Of a DNA stretch of 31,967 bases, positions 8,501 to 17,377 are shown piece by piece (the first letter of the stretch is position 1; each line of letters opens with the position of its first letter). This DNA is from a virus. The notes beneath the pieces are model-generated. The model had not been told where the DNA came from. It saw nothing but the letters and a program-made list of their open reading frames with translations, and did not search any database. Position numbers and translations under genes: made by a program. The DNA lies in the IMG/VR virus record IMGVR_UViG_3300025073_000126, positions 1 through 31,967 of that record. One strand, given 5' to 3'.

Positions 8501-11500
8501 TTAAAATCCTCCAATAGATTGGACATCACTAATAGTTACTTTATATCTTATATCTACAATATATTGCTCATCCACTACACTAGTACGTAAAAATTTTACA
8601 TAAAAGAACTTATTATTTGCTCCACTAATACTTAATCCAGATGCTCTAGAAAAACCCAATGTTGCTGCTCCACCATGTAATCCGACAGTACCAGTTCCTG
8701 AACTTTCAAGAGTTCGTGTTAAATTTAAATCCTCAGAATATATCTCATAATCATAAGAACTAAAAGATGCGCCAGAAGTATAAAAACTAACTTCAATCTG
8801 TGTCATGGTCTGACCAGCCATGAGATCTGGAAGACGAATAATACAGTAATCTGTTATACTATTATTATCTCGGATGACTTTTACAAATCTTGTGCCATTA
8901 TTTATAACTGTAAAACTCATTCCCGGAATCGGAATACCCATTGCTATCTCAGATAATTGATCCACATGAATATATTTATAAGCATCTTTGGATGCATTAT
9001 ATTCAAATGAATCTCCCTTAATATAATCACTAGATTCAATAAATCCGCCAATATATTGATTAGCCTCAGATCTTGTGCCAAGTTTTACTCCACTGGAAAA
9101 CTCTGGAGCACTAACATTAGACATGTCATTATGATTATCAGAAATACAATTTCCATAAATATCAATATTTGCGCCATCTGCAACTGATGCGAAACTAAGA
9201 ATATCTTCGTTAAAAAAATCCCCGCCGGAATCTTGTAGTTTTATATTGTTACAGAATTGTAAATTTTGAATCCTAGAAGTCTCCTCCACGCTTACTTTGC
9301 ATGCTATAAATTTACAATTATTTATTCTAATATTACCTTTATTTGAAGAAGTATCACTAATTTCTCCAAGAATAATCGACATACTACCAAGTAAACTATC
9401 AATTGCATTGGTTGTAAAATTAGTAAAATCAAAAATTAACGAATCTAATTCTATACCAAAAGAATAATTAGTCCCAGCTCCATCATCTAAATTAAGGTCT
9501 ATTAATTCAAGTCTTGTATTTTCTAATTTAAAATCTGAAAATTTAACAAATCCATTAGTTAAAGCATCAACTGGTACAGTTATAACAGCAAATCCGCCGC
9601 CAACTATTGGAAGTATTCCTCGTAAATAAACAGTTGTATCACTACAAATTATTTTTATTCTAAATTTAAGAACTGAACTATTCCCTTCTCCAATAATATT
9701 AAGAGGGAAGTCAATAATTACTCCTTGATTATAGATTTCAGTATAAATTTCATTTCCAGTAGTGATAGGATCAAAAATTAAACTGATCATATAATCACCC
9801 AAAGTTATATCTGAATGATCTATTTCGACAGTAACTTCATGAACTCCAGATTTCAAATGAACAGATGGAGTACCAGAAGCTGGAAATAAATCTGAAAATC
9901 TTTTTACATATTTAACGGCTTTTGGAAATGAAGAAAAATGTCCAAATTTTGGATCGGGAGAAACAGACACTGCATTTAATAATTTCATATCTAAATTACT
10001 TATGAACAATCTTAGATCTAAAATCCTAACAGTAGTGTTGTCATATTCTATGGTGGCTATCAAAACATAGTCACTTTCAGCAAAGGGATTATTACAACTT
10101 CCGGAGATAGCTGGAGCAAATACTATTTCTCCTTCTAAATTAACAGCGATATAAAATTTATCTACAGAAGAGGATGGTATGTCGGTTATAATTGTGATGG
10201 TATCTAAAACAAATCTTTTACCTCTCACATAACAAACTCCTGCATCAATTGTAATAGAATATAATCCACTAGATATAGTACAATCAGTTAATTCTAGTCC
10301 GCGAATAATACCTCCGGTTCGCATTTCATAGATTGGTCTTTCTATAATATTAGCAATCGCCTGCGTATGAAGATCTTCCCAACCTACTGTACCCTTGGAT
10401 ATTGATGAAAAAATTCTTGAATTATCTGTACCTACTCCACCTGTAACTCTTCCTTTAAAATTACTATATGGAATTTTTCCAAGTAGTAAAGAGGATTTTT
10501 GATTAAGAGAATTAAATCCATAAACTGTAGTTGTGGTTGTGCCATTAATAGTAAGATATGCTTCTAAAATTGCTGCACTTGGTATATGAATTTTTAAACT
10601 TCTATTTTCAATTCCAGAGTGAATCCATAAATATATATCATTTCCTTCAATTCTCGTTTTAGTTCCACCATCTAAGGAAATTTTCACTTCACTATTTTCT
10701 ATTTCAATAATTATAGATAATTCATCATCTGTTATTATGGTATCAGTATAGTCAACAATAGAAAAAATTGCATCTATTCCAGAAATACTTGCAGAATATT
10801 CCAATCTCTTATTCCACTGAGCTTTCTGATTTTCATCTAAATATGCTTCGACGATCGCTGTGCCATAACCCCCTGATACTTTATCGAATACTAATGTATC
10901 TAAATTTAAAATACTATCATAAATTTCAAATAAAGTGGTATCAGTTGATGCATTAACAAAACCGCTTGGTAGCTGATCTGAACTCAAAATAATAGATGTA
11001 GATGAAATGCCTGAAATAACAAAAGATCCATTATCTCCACTATTTACTGCATTAGATATAACTAAAATATCTCCAATTTTAATATCTAATTCTAAAAAAT
11101 TAACAGATGTATTTCCAATAGAAATAGATGTACTCCCAGAGAAAAAAGATAAGCCTGTAGTATTTAGCTTCTCCTTAAGTCCAGTATATGGTATTCCAGC
11201 AATATAATATTTTGAGCCAATCTCAGAATAGAAAGTTTCATCTTGTATATAATCCAATCCTGCTGCAACGATACCATTATCAGTACTTTGTCCTACTTTA
11301 AAAGTATGATTAATTATCTCTGTATCAGGAAGATTATGTACTATAACAAATTCAACACCACCATCCTCTAGATTTAATCGATAAGCAGAAAAATTATAAT
11401 TTGATTCAACACATTGTTCATTGATTCTTTTTATAATAGAATCTACTGATTGATGTATAGAGCCCGCATCATAAAGGTTTAGGATTATATCAGATGCGCC

Positions 11501-12757
11501 ATCTACACTTAATGTTATTAATTTATTTGTACTAGTTATTTCTGATGGTTTTACACCAGATGATACAACGGCCACTGCATTTGGATTTGCAATTTGAATT
11601 GCATTAGCAGAAGTGAGCAATGCCTTTTCTCTAACTGATAATAATAACCCAGCAACATTTTGAGTCTTATGAGGATTTTTAGCTATAGTTACCTTCGTGG
11701 TGGAGGTGCTTCCACCATGTAAAAGAGCGCATATTTCTACACTTTGCACTTTAGATAAATCTGTTGAAAGGTTTATTTTGGCAATTTGGAACGTACCAGT
11801 ATACAAATTATCTATATCAATAATATCTTCTATATAAACCAAATCACCAATCTTAAGATCAAATCCACTTAAAGTAATTGGTGTATTTGGAGTAATTAAA
11901 GTTAAACCATCAGAATCTCCAGATGAAGTGGAAAATGTTGCTGATATCTGTTCTGCTAAAATTAATCCAAGTAATGAACTTGTTGGATCTGTAATATATC
12001 CTTTTCGTAAATATCCATTTGTATGCATAAACCCTTGATGGGCTATAGTCTGTAAATCTGTTAATAAAATTGTTTTTTCAATAGCTTCTTGTACATCATC
12101 CGCTGTTAATAGTCCATTAACATCATCATCATCAAAATATATTTGATAAGCCTGATGTGAATTATTTGTTGAAGAAATACCAGAACCTGTATAATTTATA
12201 TGTCTATTATGAAGATCTTCAAATGCTTCCTGAACATCATCAGCCTCAATATTGATTATCGATGTATCAGAACCTATAGCAGTAATGGGGGCAGTTGAGA
12301 TAGCAGCAGCTTTATGACGATTAATTGCAGCACTATGCAAATGAGCAGCTAAAGATGTAGATAGTGCTACAATTTCTGCAATTATAGATGATAATTCACT
12401 ATTTACAATAGAAATCTCATCTTGTAAAACTTGTGTTGGAAATGCTAGTCGTAATTTATCTTCAGAAATTGCAGCAACATTTGAAACATCAGCATCCGTA
12501 ATTGGACCAGATAACACGTTTGCTAAAGTTAAAGCATCTTTTCTAATATTTCCATTACCATCCAATGAAATATTAATCCGATTAGATACAGTATTTCCTA
12601 CAATTCCATGAGGATTTATTCCAAGAGTTTTTTCAATATTAAAAATAGCAGTACGTAAGCCATTAATAGCCTCTGAACCTATCTCTAAAATATTGTCTCT
12701 TACGGCTGGGATCTCTTTAGAAGTATCCAATGATGCCGGATAATTTGATTTAGCCAT
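8501..12757 (-). CDS. Tail fibre / adhesin with beta-helix region, paralogue A (1418 aa)
   Basis: The longest complete gene here. Its first 120 residues are nearly the same as those of the next gene ('LTLANVLSGPI', 'LRLAFPTQVLQDEIS'), and the similarity continues in weaker form through the middle to a matching 'FGHFSSFPKAVKYVKRFSDL' segment near residue 937 that starts a beta-helix. The C-terminal part is different and about 215 residues longer: after the beta-helix, from about residue 1260, it has a separate beta-sandwich-like domain ending 'IRYKVTISDVQSIGGF', probably the receptor-binding tip. The start ATG overlaps the upstream stop (TAATG), with GGAG in the upstream gene's final codons. 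The role as tail fibre or spike is inferred from size, beta content, tandem duplication and position among tail genes. Confidence 0.72.
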   Translation of the reverse strand: MAKSNYPASLDTSKEIPAVRDNILEIGSEAINGLRTAIFNIEKTLGINPHGIVGNTVSNRINISLDGNGNIRKDALTLANVLSGPITDADVSNVAAISEDKLRLAFPTQVLQDEISIVNSELSSIIAEIVALSTSLAAHLHSAAINRHKAAAISTAPITAIGSDTSIINIEADDVQEAFEDLHNRHINYTGSGISSTNNSHQAYQIYFDDDDVNGLLTADDVQEAIEKTILLTDLQTIAHQGFMHTNGYLRKGYITDPTSSLLGLILAEQISATFSTSSGDSDGLTLITPNTPITLSGFDLKIGDLVYIEDIIDIDNLYTGTFQIAKINLSTDLSKVQSVEICALLHGGSTSTTKVTIAKNPHKTQNVAGLLLSVREKALLTSANAIQIANPNAVAVVSSGVKPSEITSTNKLITLSVDGASDIILNLYDAGSIHQSVDSIIKRINEQCVESNYNFSAYRLNLEDGGVEFVIVHNLPDTEIINHTFKVGQSTDNGIVAAGLDYIQDETFYSEIGSKYYIAGIPYTGLKEKLNTTGLSFFSGSTSISIGNTSVNFLELDIKIGDILVISNAVNSGDNGSFVISGISSTSIILSSDQLPSGFVNASTDTTLFEIYDSILNLDTLVFDKVSGGYGTAIVEAYLDENQKAQWNKRLEYSASISGIDAIFSIVDYTDTIITDDELSIIIEIENSEVKISLDGGTKTRIEGNDIYLWIHSGIENRSLKIHIPSAAILEAYLTINGTTTTTVYGFNSLNQKSSLLLGKIPYSNFKGRVTGGVGTDNSRIFSSISKGTVGWEDLHTQAIANIIERPIYEMRTGGIIRGLELTDCTISSGLYSITIDAGVCYVRGKRFVLDTITIITDIPSSSVDKFYIAVNLEGEIVFAPAISGSCNNPFAESDYVLIATIEYDNTTVRILDLRLFISNLDMKLLNAVSVSPDPKFGHFSSFPKAVKYVKRFSDLFPASGTPSVHLKSGVHEVTVEIDHSDITLGDYMISLIFDPITTGNEIYTEIYNQGVIIDFPLNIIGEGNSSVLKFRIKIICSDTTVYLRGILPIVGGGFAVITVPVDALTNGFVKFSDFKLENTRLELIDLNLDDGAGTNYSFGIELDSLIFDFTNFTTNAIDSLLGSMSIILGEISDTSSNKGNIRINNCKFIACKVSVEETSRIQNLQFCNNIKLQDSGGDFFNEDILSFASVADGANIDIYGNCISDNHNDMSNVSAPEFSSGVKLGTRSEANQYIGGFIESSDYIKGDSFEYNASKDAYKYIHVDQLSEIAMGIPIPGMSFTVINNGTRFVKVIRDNNSITDYCIIRLPDLMAGQTMTQIEVSFYTSGASFSSYDYEIYSEDLNLTRTLESSGTGTVGLHGGAATLGFSRASGLSISGANNKFFYVKFLRTSVVDEQYIVDIRYKVTISDVQSIGGF

Positions 12758-13206
12758 TAATTCGTCTCCACTGTATCCCCGACCTTATCACCAATATAGA
12801 TAGCTCCACCAGCAACAACCATTCCTAAGGCTAAGTATCCAATATTACGTAAAATATTTAAATTTTCTTGTCGCTCTAAATCTTTTATTCTATTTTGATG
12901 AAGTTCACCTAAAGACTTCCATTCAGTAATTTGTGCATTTTTTACTTCTAATAATTCATCTAAAGTATTAATTTGTTTTTCCTGAACAACTATCAGATCT
13001 TGAACAGCCACTAGGCGCTCCTCCTTTAGTTCTAATTCTTCAATCCTTTTTCTTAGATCATCTGCTTCATCCACAGAAAATACGATAGAATCTTCTTGTA
13101 GAATAGCACCAGACTTCATTACATCTGATCCATAAGCTATATTAGAAAAAATTATTGTAAAAGAAATCATAATAGCAAAGAAAATATGTGTAATAGCTTT
13201 AAGCAT
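12757..13206 (-). CDS. Exported coiled-coil protein with C-terminal membrane segment (spanin-like build)
   Basis: The 149-aa product starts with a hydrophobic signal sequence (residues 5-26, 'IFFAIMISFTIIFSNIAYG') with a plausible signal peptidase I site after 'AYG'. A long charged coiled coil follows (about 45-115, 'DDLRKRIEELELKEERLVAV'), and then a C-terminal transmembrane segment ('IGYLALGMVVAGGAIYIGD', about 120-140). An exported domain anchored at the C-terminus with a coiled-coil stalk resembles the topology of one-piece spanins, which bridge the two membranes in Gram-negative hosts, but the lipobox Cys they need is absent. It overlaps the 76-aa gene by 8 bp and the fibre gene by 1 bp. 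It could equally be a structural or fibre-related membrane protein. Confidence 0.45.
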   Translation of the reverse strand: MLKAITHIFFAIMISFTIIFSNIAYGSDVMKSGAILQEDSIVFSVDEADDLRKRIEELELKEERLVAVQDLIVVQEKQINTLDELLEVKNAQITEWKSLGELHQNRIKDLERQENLNILRNIGYLALGMVVAGGAIYIGDKVGDTVETN

Positions 13207-13429
13207 CTGTTTCTACCCTATCTATATTTATTTCTGGAAAGTCAAATTTATTTGGATTAATCATAGATTCTAGTTGCAATACATCAATATCTATTTCTTG
13301 ATCTAAACTATTTAAAGCAGTTTCTTTAGCTTCTAAATCATTAGAATATCTTATTATCGCAATTGCTATTTTAGTTTTTAGATTTGTTGTATCTATAGAT
13401 TTAATCAAATTTGTTAAATTATATTTCAT
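13199..13429 (-). CDS. Small helical hypothetical protein (76 aa)
   Basis: A short protein, largely helical and acidic toward the C-terminus ('LNSLDQEIDIDVLQLESMIN'), with no membrane segment, Cys or known domain. The ATG overlaps the stop of the upstream gene (TAATG type) and a GGA-rich ribosome site lies in the last codons of that gene ('SRGF'). Its own end overlaps the next gene by 8 bp. It sits in the middle of a run of four small coupled genes of which the other three encode membrane proteins, so it may be a soluble partner or regulator of that cassette. No function can be assigned. Confidence 0.4.
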   Translation of the reverse strand: MKYNLTNLIKSIDTTNLKTKIAIAIIRYSNDLEAKETALNSLDQEIDIDVLQLESMINPNKFDFPEINIDRVETDA

Positions 13430-13758
13430 TAAAATCCTCTAGAATCAAAAAAACTATCTAACTCTTCTATAGACATTTCTCTGCCAAGTTTTAATTCCTT
13501 GGTATCAATAATTTCAAGTTTTTCAATAATCTTCTGCTTTTCATCAACCAGAAGGGTTAATTTAGCCTTTTTTGCTTCTTCATCTTTTCCTAAATGTGTT
13601 AGTTCAATTTCATGTGTATTTTTAGCTAATTCATATTTCAGCTTATCTCTTGCTGAAAATTTTCTTTTAATAGTGGCAAACAAAAACATCGCCAATATAA
13701 AGCCTAGTATGCCAAGAGCAATTTTAAATTTTATATTAAATTTCTTAAACCAAGTCAT
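13429..13758 (-). CDS. Membrane-anchored coiled-coil protein (inner-membrane spanin-like)
   Basis: This 109-aa product has one N-terminal transmembrane segment (residues 11-29, 'FKIALGILGFILAMFLFATI') flanked by Lys residues on the cytoplasmic side, then a long charged helical part (35-95) with coiled-coil character. An N-in anchor plus a helical periplasmic domain is the usual build of an inner-membrane spanin (Rz type), and the gene lies directly downstream of a holin-like gene. No sequence motif confirms this; Rz proteins are very diverse and the topology could also suit a structural or chaperone protein. Start and stop overlap by one base with both neighbours, so this is a translationally coupled cassette. 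Confidence 0.4.
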   Translation of the reverse strand: MTWFKKFNIKFKIALGILGFILAMFLFATIKRKFSARDKLKYELAKNTHEIELTHLGKDEEAKKAKLTLLVDEKQKIIEKLEIIDTKELKLGREMSIEELDSFFDSRGF

Positions 13759-14096
13759 TATTCTACTCCAGAAGGTTCGCCGGAAGGTTCAAATCCTACT
13801 AAAGAGGCGGGATCTTTGGTTACAATAGGATCAGGTTGATTTGAAGGAGTAGAGATTGGAAATTTCAAGCTTCCATAAGCTGTACCGGTCCATCGTCTAG
13901 TCACATAAGCCATTAAAGTTGGGGCTAAAAATGCTGTCATAGCTCCAGCCTCCATAGCTGCAAAAGAAAAAGTTACTCCAAAAATAGTACATACACCAAA
14001 TGTAGATAATAATATGTTAATTACTACCACTATAAACGCAATAATTGCGATAGTTAGCATAGCATCTGGTTTACCATCTGTATTTTTAATCCACAT
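13758..14096 (-). CDS. Small membrane protein with two hydrophobic segments (holin candidate)
   Basis: This 112-aa protein has two hydrophobic helices (about residues 12-32 'MLTIAIIAFIVVVINILLS' and 38-63 'FGVTFSFAAMEAGAMTAFLA'), then Tyr-Val-Thr-Arg-Arg and a hydrophilic Pro/Ser-rich tail. Two membrane spans, short length and a charged tail suit a class II-like holin, which forms membrane lesions that release or activate the lysin. It has the strongest ribosome site of the cassette, a GGAGGAGGAGG run (complement of 14101-14113), suggesting high expression. The gene starts 15 bp after the baseplate-like gene and leads a run of coupled small genes. Holin is a hypothesis from size and topology. 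Confidence 0.42.
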   Translation of the reverse strand: MWIKNTDGKPDAMLTIAIIAFIVVVINILLSTFGVCTIFGVTFSFAAMEAGAMTAFLAPTLMAYVTRRWTGTAYGSLKFPISTPSNQPDPIVTKDPASLVGFEPSGEPSGVE

Positions 14097-14111
14097 TAAA
14101 CCTCCTCCTCC

Positions 14112-16100
14112 TTATAATATCCAATCAAATGTATATACTATATCTGTTTTATCTAATCTTTTTAATTCTAATCTTTGTCTAGTAAAATGTCTAAAGACTA
14201 TTTTTTCACGGCTCACCTTTAAAACCTCATAAATATATTCTTGATCATCAGTAAAATCAAACCTAACTATCAAATCCCTATCTTTGATAGCGGGGATGGG
14301 TATAGTCCAAGCACTAGGTTCAAACTCTTGTTGTAAGTGCTCATAAGAACCTAACTTTAAATCTTCCGCAGAATCAGCAAAAGATAAAACTACTCTTCTA
14401 TCTTCTCTGCGTAAATTATTATATTGAACAAATCCACCAACATATCCAGTTCCAAAACATTCTTTGCAGCTTTTAACCTTTGGATGAATTCGTCTAGAAG
14501 ATACACAACTGCATGTTTGCCCATTCCAAATTCTTTTTAATAAAATTATCGGTTCTCCAACTTGGTCTAACAAAACCTCTTCTATGCCGATTAATCTATC
14601 CCAAAGATTAAAACCTCTAAGTCCATTATATTCTCCTCCAAGATAACTTCCGCAATCATCTATTCCATTTAATGTACGTTGAGGAAGGGCTCTGTGATAC
14701 CCACAGAAGTCATAACCTTGAAAAAACTTTCTGTCATTATCTGAATAATCAGTAACAACTAAACCAACATTATTAACCTGCCTTTGCATATCATACCCAT
14801 CATGATATGTTGGGGTAGCCATTGTAATCACTGTATTTTCATCTTTGCAATTTGAGAAAAAAGTTACTTCATCACCAATTACATAAATGCCGGCAGAAGA
14901 ATTTAGAAGCCCACGTCCATCTGCTGGAATTAAAAAGGCATTATCATTTATAGATAATCCATTATATCTAAGAAGTTCTGTGCCAATTAATAAATAACCC
15001 TTTTCACCAAATCCCTCTATAGAGTCTACATAGATCTTGGTGTCAGTATCTAATGTTGGTCTTGCTATTGTAGTGGACGAGGGAAAGGCCCATAACCCAT
15101 CAGAAATCTCTGTGGCACCAGAAAAGTCCAAGGCATCCTTATAGGTTTCCATTGCTCTAGCCGCAAATGATAATGTGACCCCAGTGGAAAATCCCGAAAT
15201 CGTTGCAGAGAGAACATCTGCTCTAGCAATATAATCTGGCAAAGAATCAAAAATTTCCAATCTATTTTGATTAATATAAATTAAAACATAAATATCACTT
15301 TTATACGCTCGTTTCGCCGGAATATTCCATTCTAGTTTTAATGATTGTCCATCTCCAACATCAGAAACCTTTTGAATACCTTGAAAAAAACCTATAAATC
15401 CGGTTTGTGGAAAAATAGCAGGTAATGTAGCTTTAAGCTGATTAACGGTAAAGTCGATTCGACCTGTAGATTGACCCCCATTTTCATCAGATATAGACCA
15501 ATTTATATAATAATCTCCATTGCGAAATGATTCTATTGGATCTATTTTGATCAATACAGATGTTGAATCAGAATCAATAGCAGATAAAGCTCCATTTGGA
15601 CCAGACTCAAATATACCACTAACAATATAATCTAATCCATTGATACTTACTTGGATTGATGATAAGTCAATATCATCTAATGGATCTTCAAATTCTAAAG
15701 TATATAATTGTGGACCAGTAACTATACCTCGATGTACTGGATTTGATTCAATCAATACTGGTGCTTCTTTAATAGTTTTAAACATATATGTTTGATTAAA
15801 ATATATTCCATTAATGTCTTGGACTTGTATTTTGACATATATTTGAGATCCTTTAGGTAAGTTACTTTCTGGATCAATTACTATATTAAAATTTGCTCCA
15901 TCTGGATTTATTTCAGAATTTAATCCATCAAATCCTTCTTGAAATTCAACACCTTCTATAACTCTATAACCACGCATTTCTACTATTAGAGTAGAAATAT
16001 TTATTCCAGTACCATCATCTAAAAGAGTAAATTCAATATTTGTATCAAGAGAAACCTGTTTCTCTCCTTCTGATGGTGATAATCCTGAAATTGAAATCAT
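14112..16100 (-). CDS. Baseplate/tail structural protein with Ig-like domains and a zinc knuckle
   Basis: A 662-aa protein, if the start is ATG 16100: a GGAG site lies 6 bp before this ATG, whereas the ATG four codons earlier has no site. The N-terminus ('SISGLSPSEGEKQVSLDTNI') is typical of bacterial Ig-like domains, and a second Ig-like repeat follows (about 110-225). The middle is a beta-rich region. Near the C-terminus four cysteines, C530, C532, C545 and C548, form a CxC-x12-CxxC knuckle followed by 'FGTGYVGGF', which probably holds a zinc ion. The final part is a compact beta-rich domain. Ig-like modules plus a metal knuckle in a long tail-region protein point to a baseplate or neck component. 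The exact role is not recognised. Confidence 0.55.
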   Translation of the reverse strand: MISISGLSPSEGEKQVSLDTNIEFTLLDDGTGINISTLIVEMRGYRVIEGVEFQEGFDGLNSEINPDGANFNIVIDPESNLPKGSQIYVKIQVQDINGIYFNQTYMFKTIKEAPVLIESNPVHRGIVTGPQLYTLEFEDPLDDIDLSSIQVSINGLDYIVSGIFESGPNGALSAIDSDSTSVLIKIDPIESFRNGDYYINWSISDENGGQSTGRIDFTVNQLKATLPAIFPQTGFIGFFQGIQKVSDVGDGQSLKLEWNIPAKRAYKSDIYVLIYINQNRLEIFDSLPDYIARADVLSATISGFSTGVTLSFAARAMETYKDALDFSGATEISDGLWAFPSSTTIARPTLDTDTKIYVDSIEGFGEKGYLLIGTELLRYNGLSINDNAFLIPADGRGLLNSSAGIYVIGDEVTFFSNCKDENTVITMATPTYHDGYDMQRQVNNVGLVVTDYSDNDRKFFQGYDFCGYHRALPQRTLNGIDDCGSYLGGEYNGLRGFNLWDRLIGIEEVLLDQVGEPIILLKRIWNGQTCSCVSSRRIHPKVKSCKECFGTGYVGGFVQYNNLRREDRRVVLSFADSAEDLKLGSYEHLQQEFEPSAWTIPIPAIKDRDLIVRFDFTDDQEYIYEVLKVSREKIVFRHFTRQRLELKRLDKTDIVYTFDWIL

Positions 16101-16149
16101 ATACATCTCCATATTAAAATTGGCTTCTATTAATAGAGATGCACAATTT

Positions 16150-16698
16150 CTATGCTTTCATTATTTCCTCAATTTTATCATACCTCTCAGAACGAGGAAT
16201 ATCATGATGATCTAAGAGTCTAATAATATATTCTAAAAAATCTTTTTTGGCTGGACCTTGTAATTTATTAAGCATATCTTCTAAGTCTAAATCTTCCAAG
16301 TCTGTATCACCAATCATAAAAGCAAATTGATTAGCAAAAGCCTCTTTTTCATCTGGACGATCCAAATATTCATCATCAGCATATGGATCCTTGTCCAAAT
16401 CTTCTCTTTCCATATGCTGAAGAGAGTGCGTAACTTCATGAATTGCATATCTCATAATAACATCATAATCTTCAGATAAAAGATCTTCATTAAGATAAAT
16501 CTTAGAATCAATAGTTTTAGCAGAAACATCTAACTCTATAAAATCTATAGGGATGCCATCAATGATATCTATAGGTAATTTATAATCTTTACAAGTCTGC
16601 TGAATAATTGGAGACTCTTTTAAATCACGTCTAATCTGCGCTAATGTTTCTACTTTGCTCTTCAAGACTCCCATTTTTTTTGCTCGAATTATTATCAT
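16150..16698 (-). CDS. HExxH zinc metallopeptidase-like protein
   Basis: The product (182 aa from ATG 16698) has 'YAIHEVTHSLQHM', the HExxH zinc-peptidase signature (H87, E88, H91), followed about 28 residues later by 'PDEKEAFANQFAF', where E119 is a likely third zinc ligand as in gluzincins. So the fold is probably a small zincin. Start choice: GGAG lies 7 bp before ATG 16698, while ATG 16713 has no such site. It overlaps the 76-aa gene by 68 bp in another frame, unusually long for this genome. Substrate is unknown: it may process virion proteins, act on the host cell wall or act in the host cytoplasm; no signal peptide is seen. Confidence 0.62.
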   Translation of the reverse strand: MIIIRAKKMGVLKSKVETLAQIRRDLKESPIIQQTCKDYKLPIDIIDGIPIDFIELDVSAKTIDSKIYLNEDLLSEDYDVIMRYAIHEVTHSLQHMEREDLDKDPYADDEYLDRPDEKEAFANQFAFMIGDTDLEDLDLEDMLNKLQGPAKKDFLEYIIRLLDHHDIPRSERYDKIEEIMKA

Positions 16699-16861
16699 AA
16701 AGTTTCTCCACATTAATTGATGATCTTTTAAAAGAGTTAAATAAATTGTCTATAGTAATCCCAAGGTGTTCTTGCAACGTGTGACACTCTAATAATAATT
16801 TATTTAACTCTTGTTCTGCTAATGAACTTGACAAAATACATCCATCATCTTTTAGACTCAT
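16631..16861 (-). CDS. Small hypothetical protein (76 aa) overlapping the metallopeptidase gene
   Basis: It starts at ATG 16861 behind an AGGAG site, directly after the stop of the upstream 171-aa gene. The first half is predicted helical ('LAEQELNKLLLECHTLQEHL'), the C-terminal third is Ser/Asn-rich and probably disordered, and the latter is encoded by bases that also encode the start of the metallopeptidase in another frame. No domain is recognised. The clean ribosome site supports translation; the overlap might mean that its product helps or delays production of the peptidase, which is inference. Confidence 0.45.
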   Translation of the reverse strand: MSLKDDGCILSSSLAEQELNKLLLECHTLQEHLGITIDNLFNSFKRSSINVEKLYDNNSSKKNGSLEEQSRNISAD

Positions 16862-17377
16862 TTATTGACTCCTATATGTTTCAAGTGTCATTCTGACCTT
16901 TTCTAATGCAATAGTTAATTCTAAGATATTTTTATTATATTTAGTAATAATGTCTTTTAATTCATCTACACGTTCTGCGTTTACTTTAGATATATCCTTG
17001 CTATGTTGAGATAATCGGTCTGCATCATTTCTAATGGTACAACTCAAAGAATTAATACTTTCCTCTATAGACCGACGAACATACCAAATTGGGATACCAT
17101 CTGCATCTTTAACAGAGTGCCAATTCCAAAGATCAAATACTTTTACATGTATATCATAAATTTCTTTTTCTATTTCAAGAAACCGTACATTTAAACTTTT
17201 AATATCATCTAAGATATCTTTGTGCACAGCATCAGGTAATTGCACAGCATCAGGTGATTGCACTTTTGGTTTGGAATCCTTTTTGTAACCTGTCCACCAA
17301 ATATATATTATTGAAAGGATAAAGAGAAATCCAAAGATTCCTCCTTTTTCCAGTAAGAATGCTACAAGCAATTCCAT
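16862..17377 (-). CDS. Single-pass membrane protein with coiled-coil stalk
   Basis: A 171-aa protein with an N-terminal transmembrane helix (residues 13-30, 'GIFGFLFILSIIYIWWTG'), a linker with a small duplicated peptide (SPDAVQ / LPDAVH, encoded by an 18-bp tandem repeat), then long helices that look coiled-coil. Between them is a conserved-looking polar motif, 'NWHSVKDADGIPIWYVRR' (residues 85-102). The start is supported by a GGGAGGA site. The topology suits an anchored protein with a cytoplasmic or periplasmic stalk. It may be part of a lysis, adsorption or superinfection-exclusion function, but there is no firm evidence. It is the first gene after a 188-bp space, so its transcription may restart there. 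Confidence 0.5.
   Translation of the reverse strand: MELLVAFLLEKGGIFGFLFILSIIYIWWTGYKKDSKPKVQSPDAVQLPDAVHKDILDDIKSLNVRFLEIEKEIYDIHVKVFDLWNWHSVKDADGIPIWYVRRSIEESINSLSCTIRNDADRLSQHSKDISKVNAERVDELKDIITKYNKNILELTIALEKVRMTLETYRSQ
17223..17258 (-). repeat. 18-bp tandem duplication within the membrane-protein gene
   Basis: Two 18-bp units, 17223-17240 and 17241-17258, differ at one base and are followed by five bases of a third. They encode a repeated six-residue linker (PDAV core) just after the transmembrane segment. In-frame linker repeats of this type arise by slippage and can vary in number between relatives. Confidence 0.8.

Noticed and set aside
4887-12757. Diversity-generating retroelement target in the fibre genes
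   Set aside because: No template/variable repeat pair with adenine-specific changes and no reverse transcriptase in the window; the repeated N-termini differ by ordinary scattered changes.
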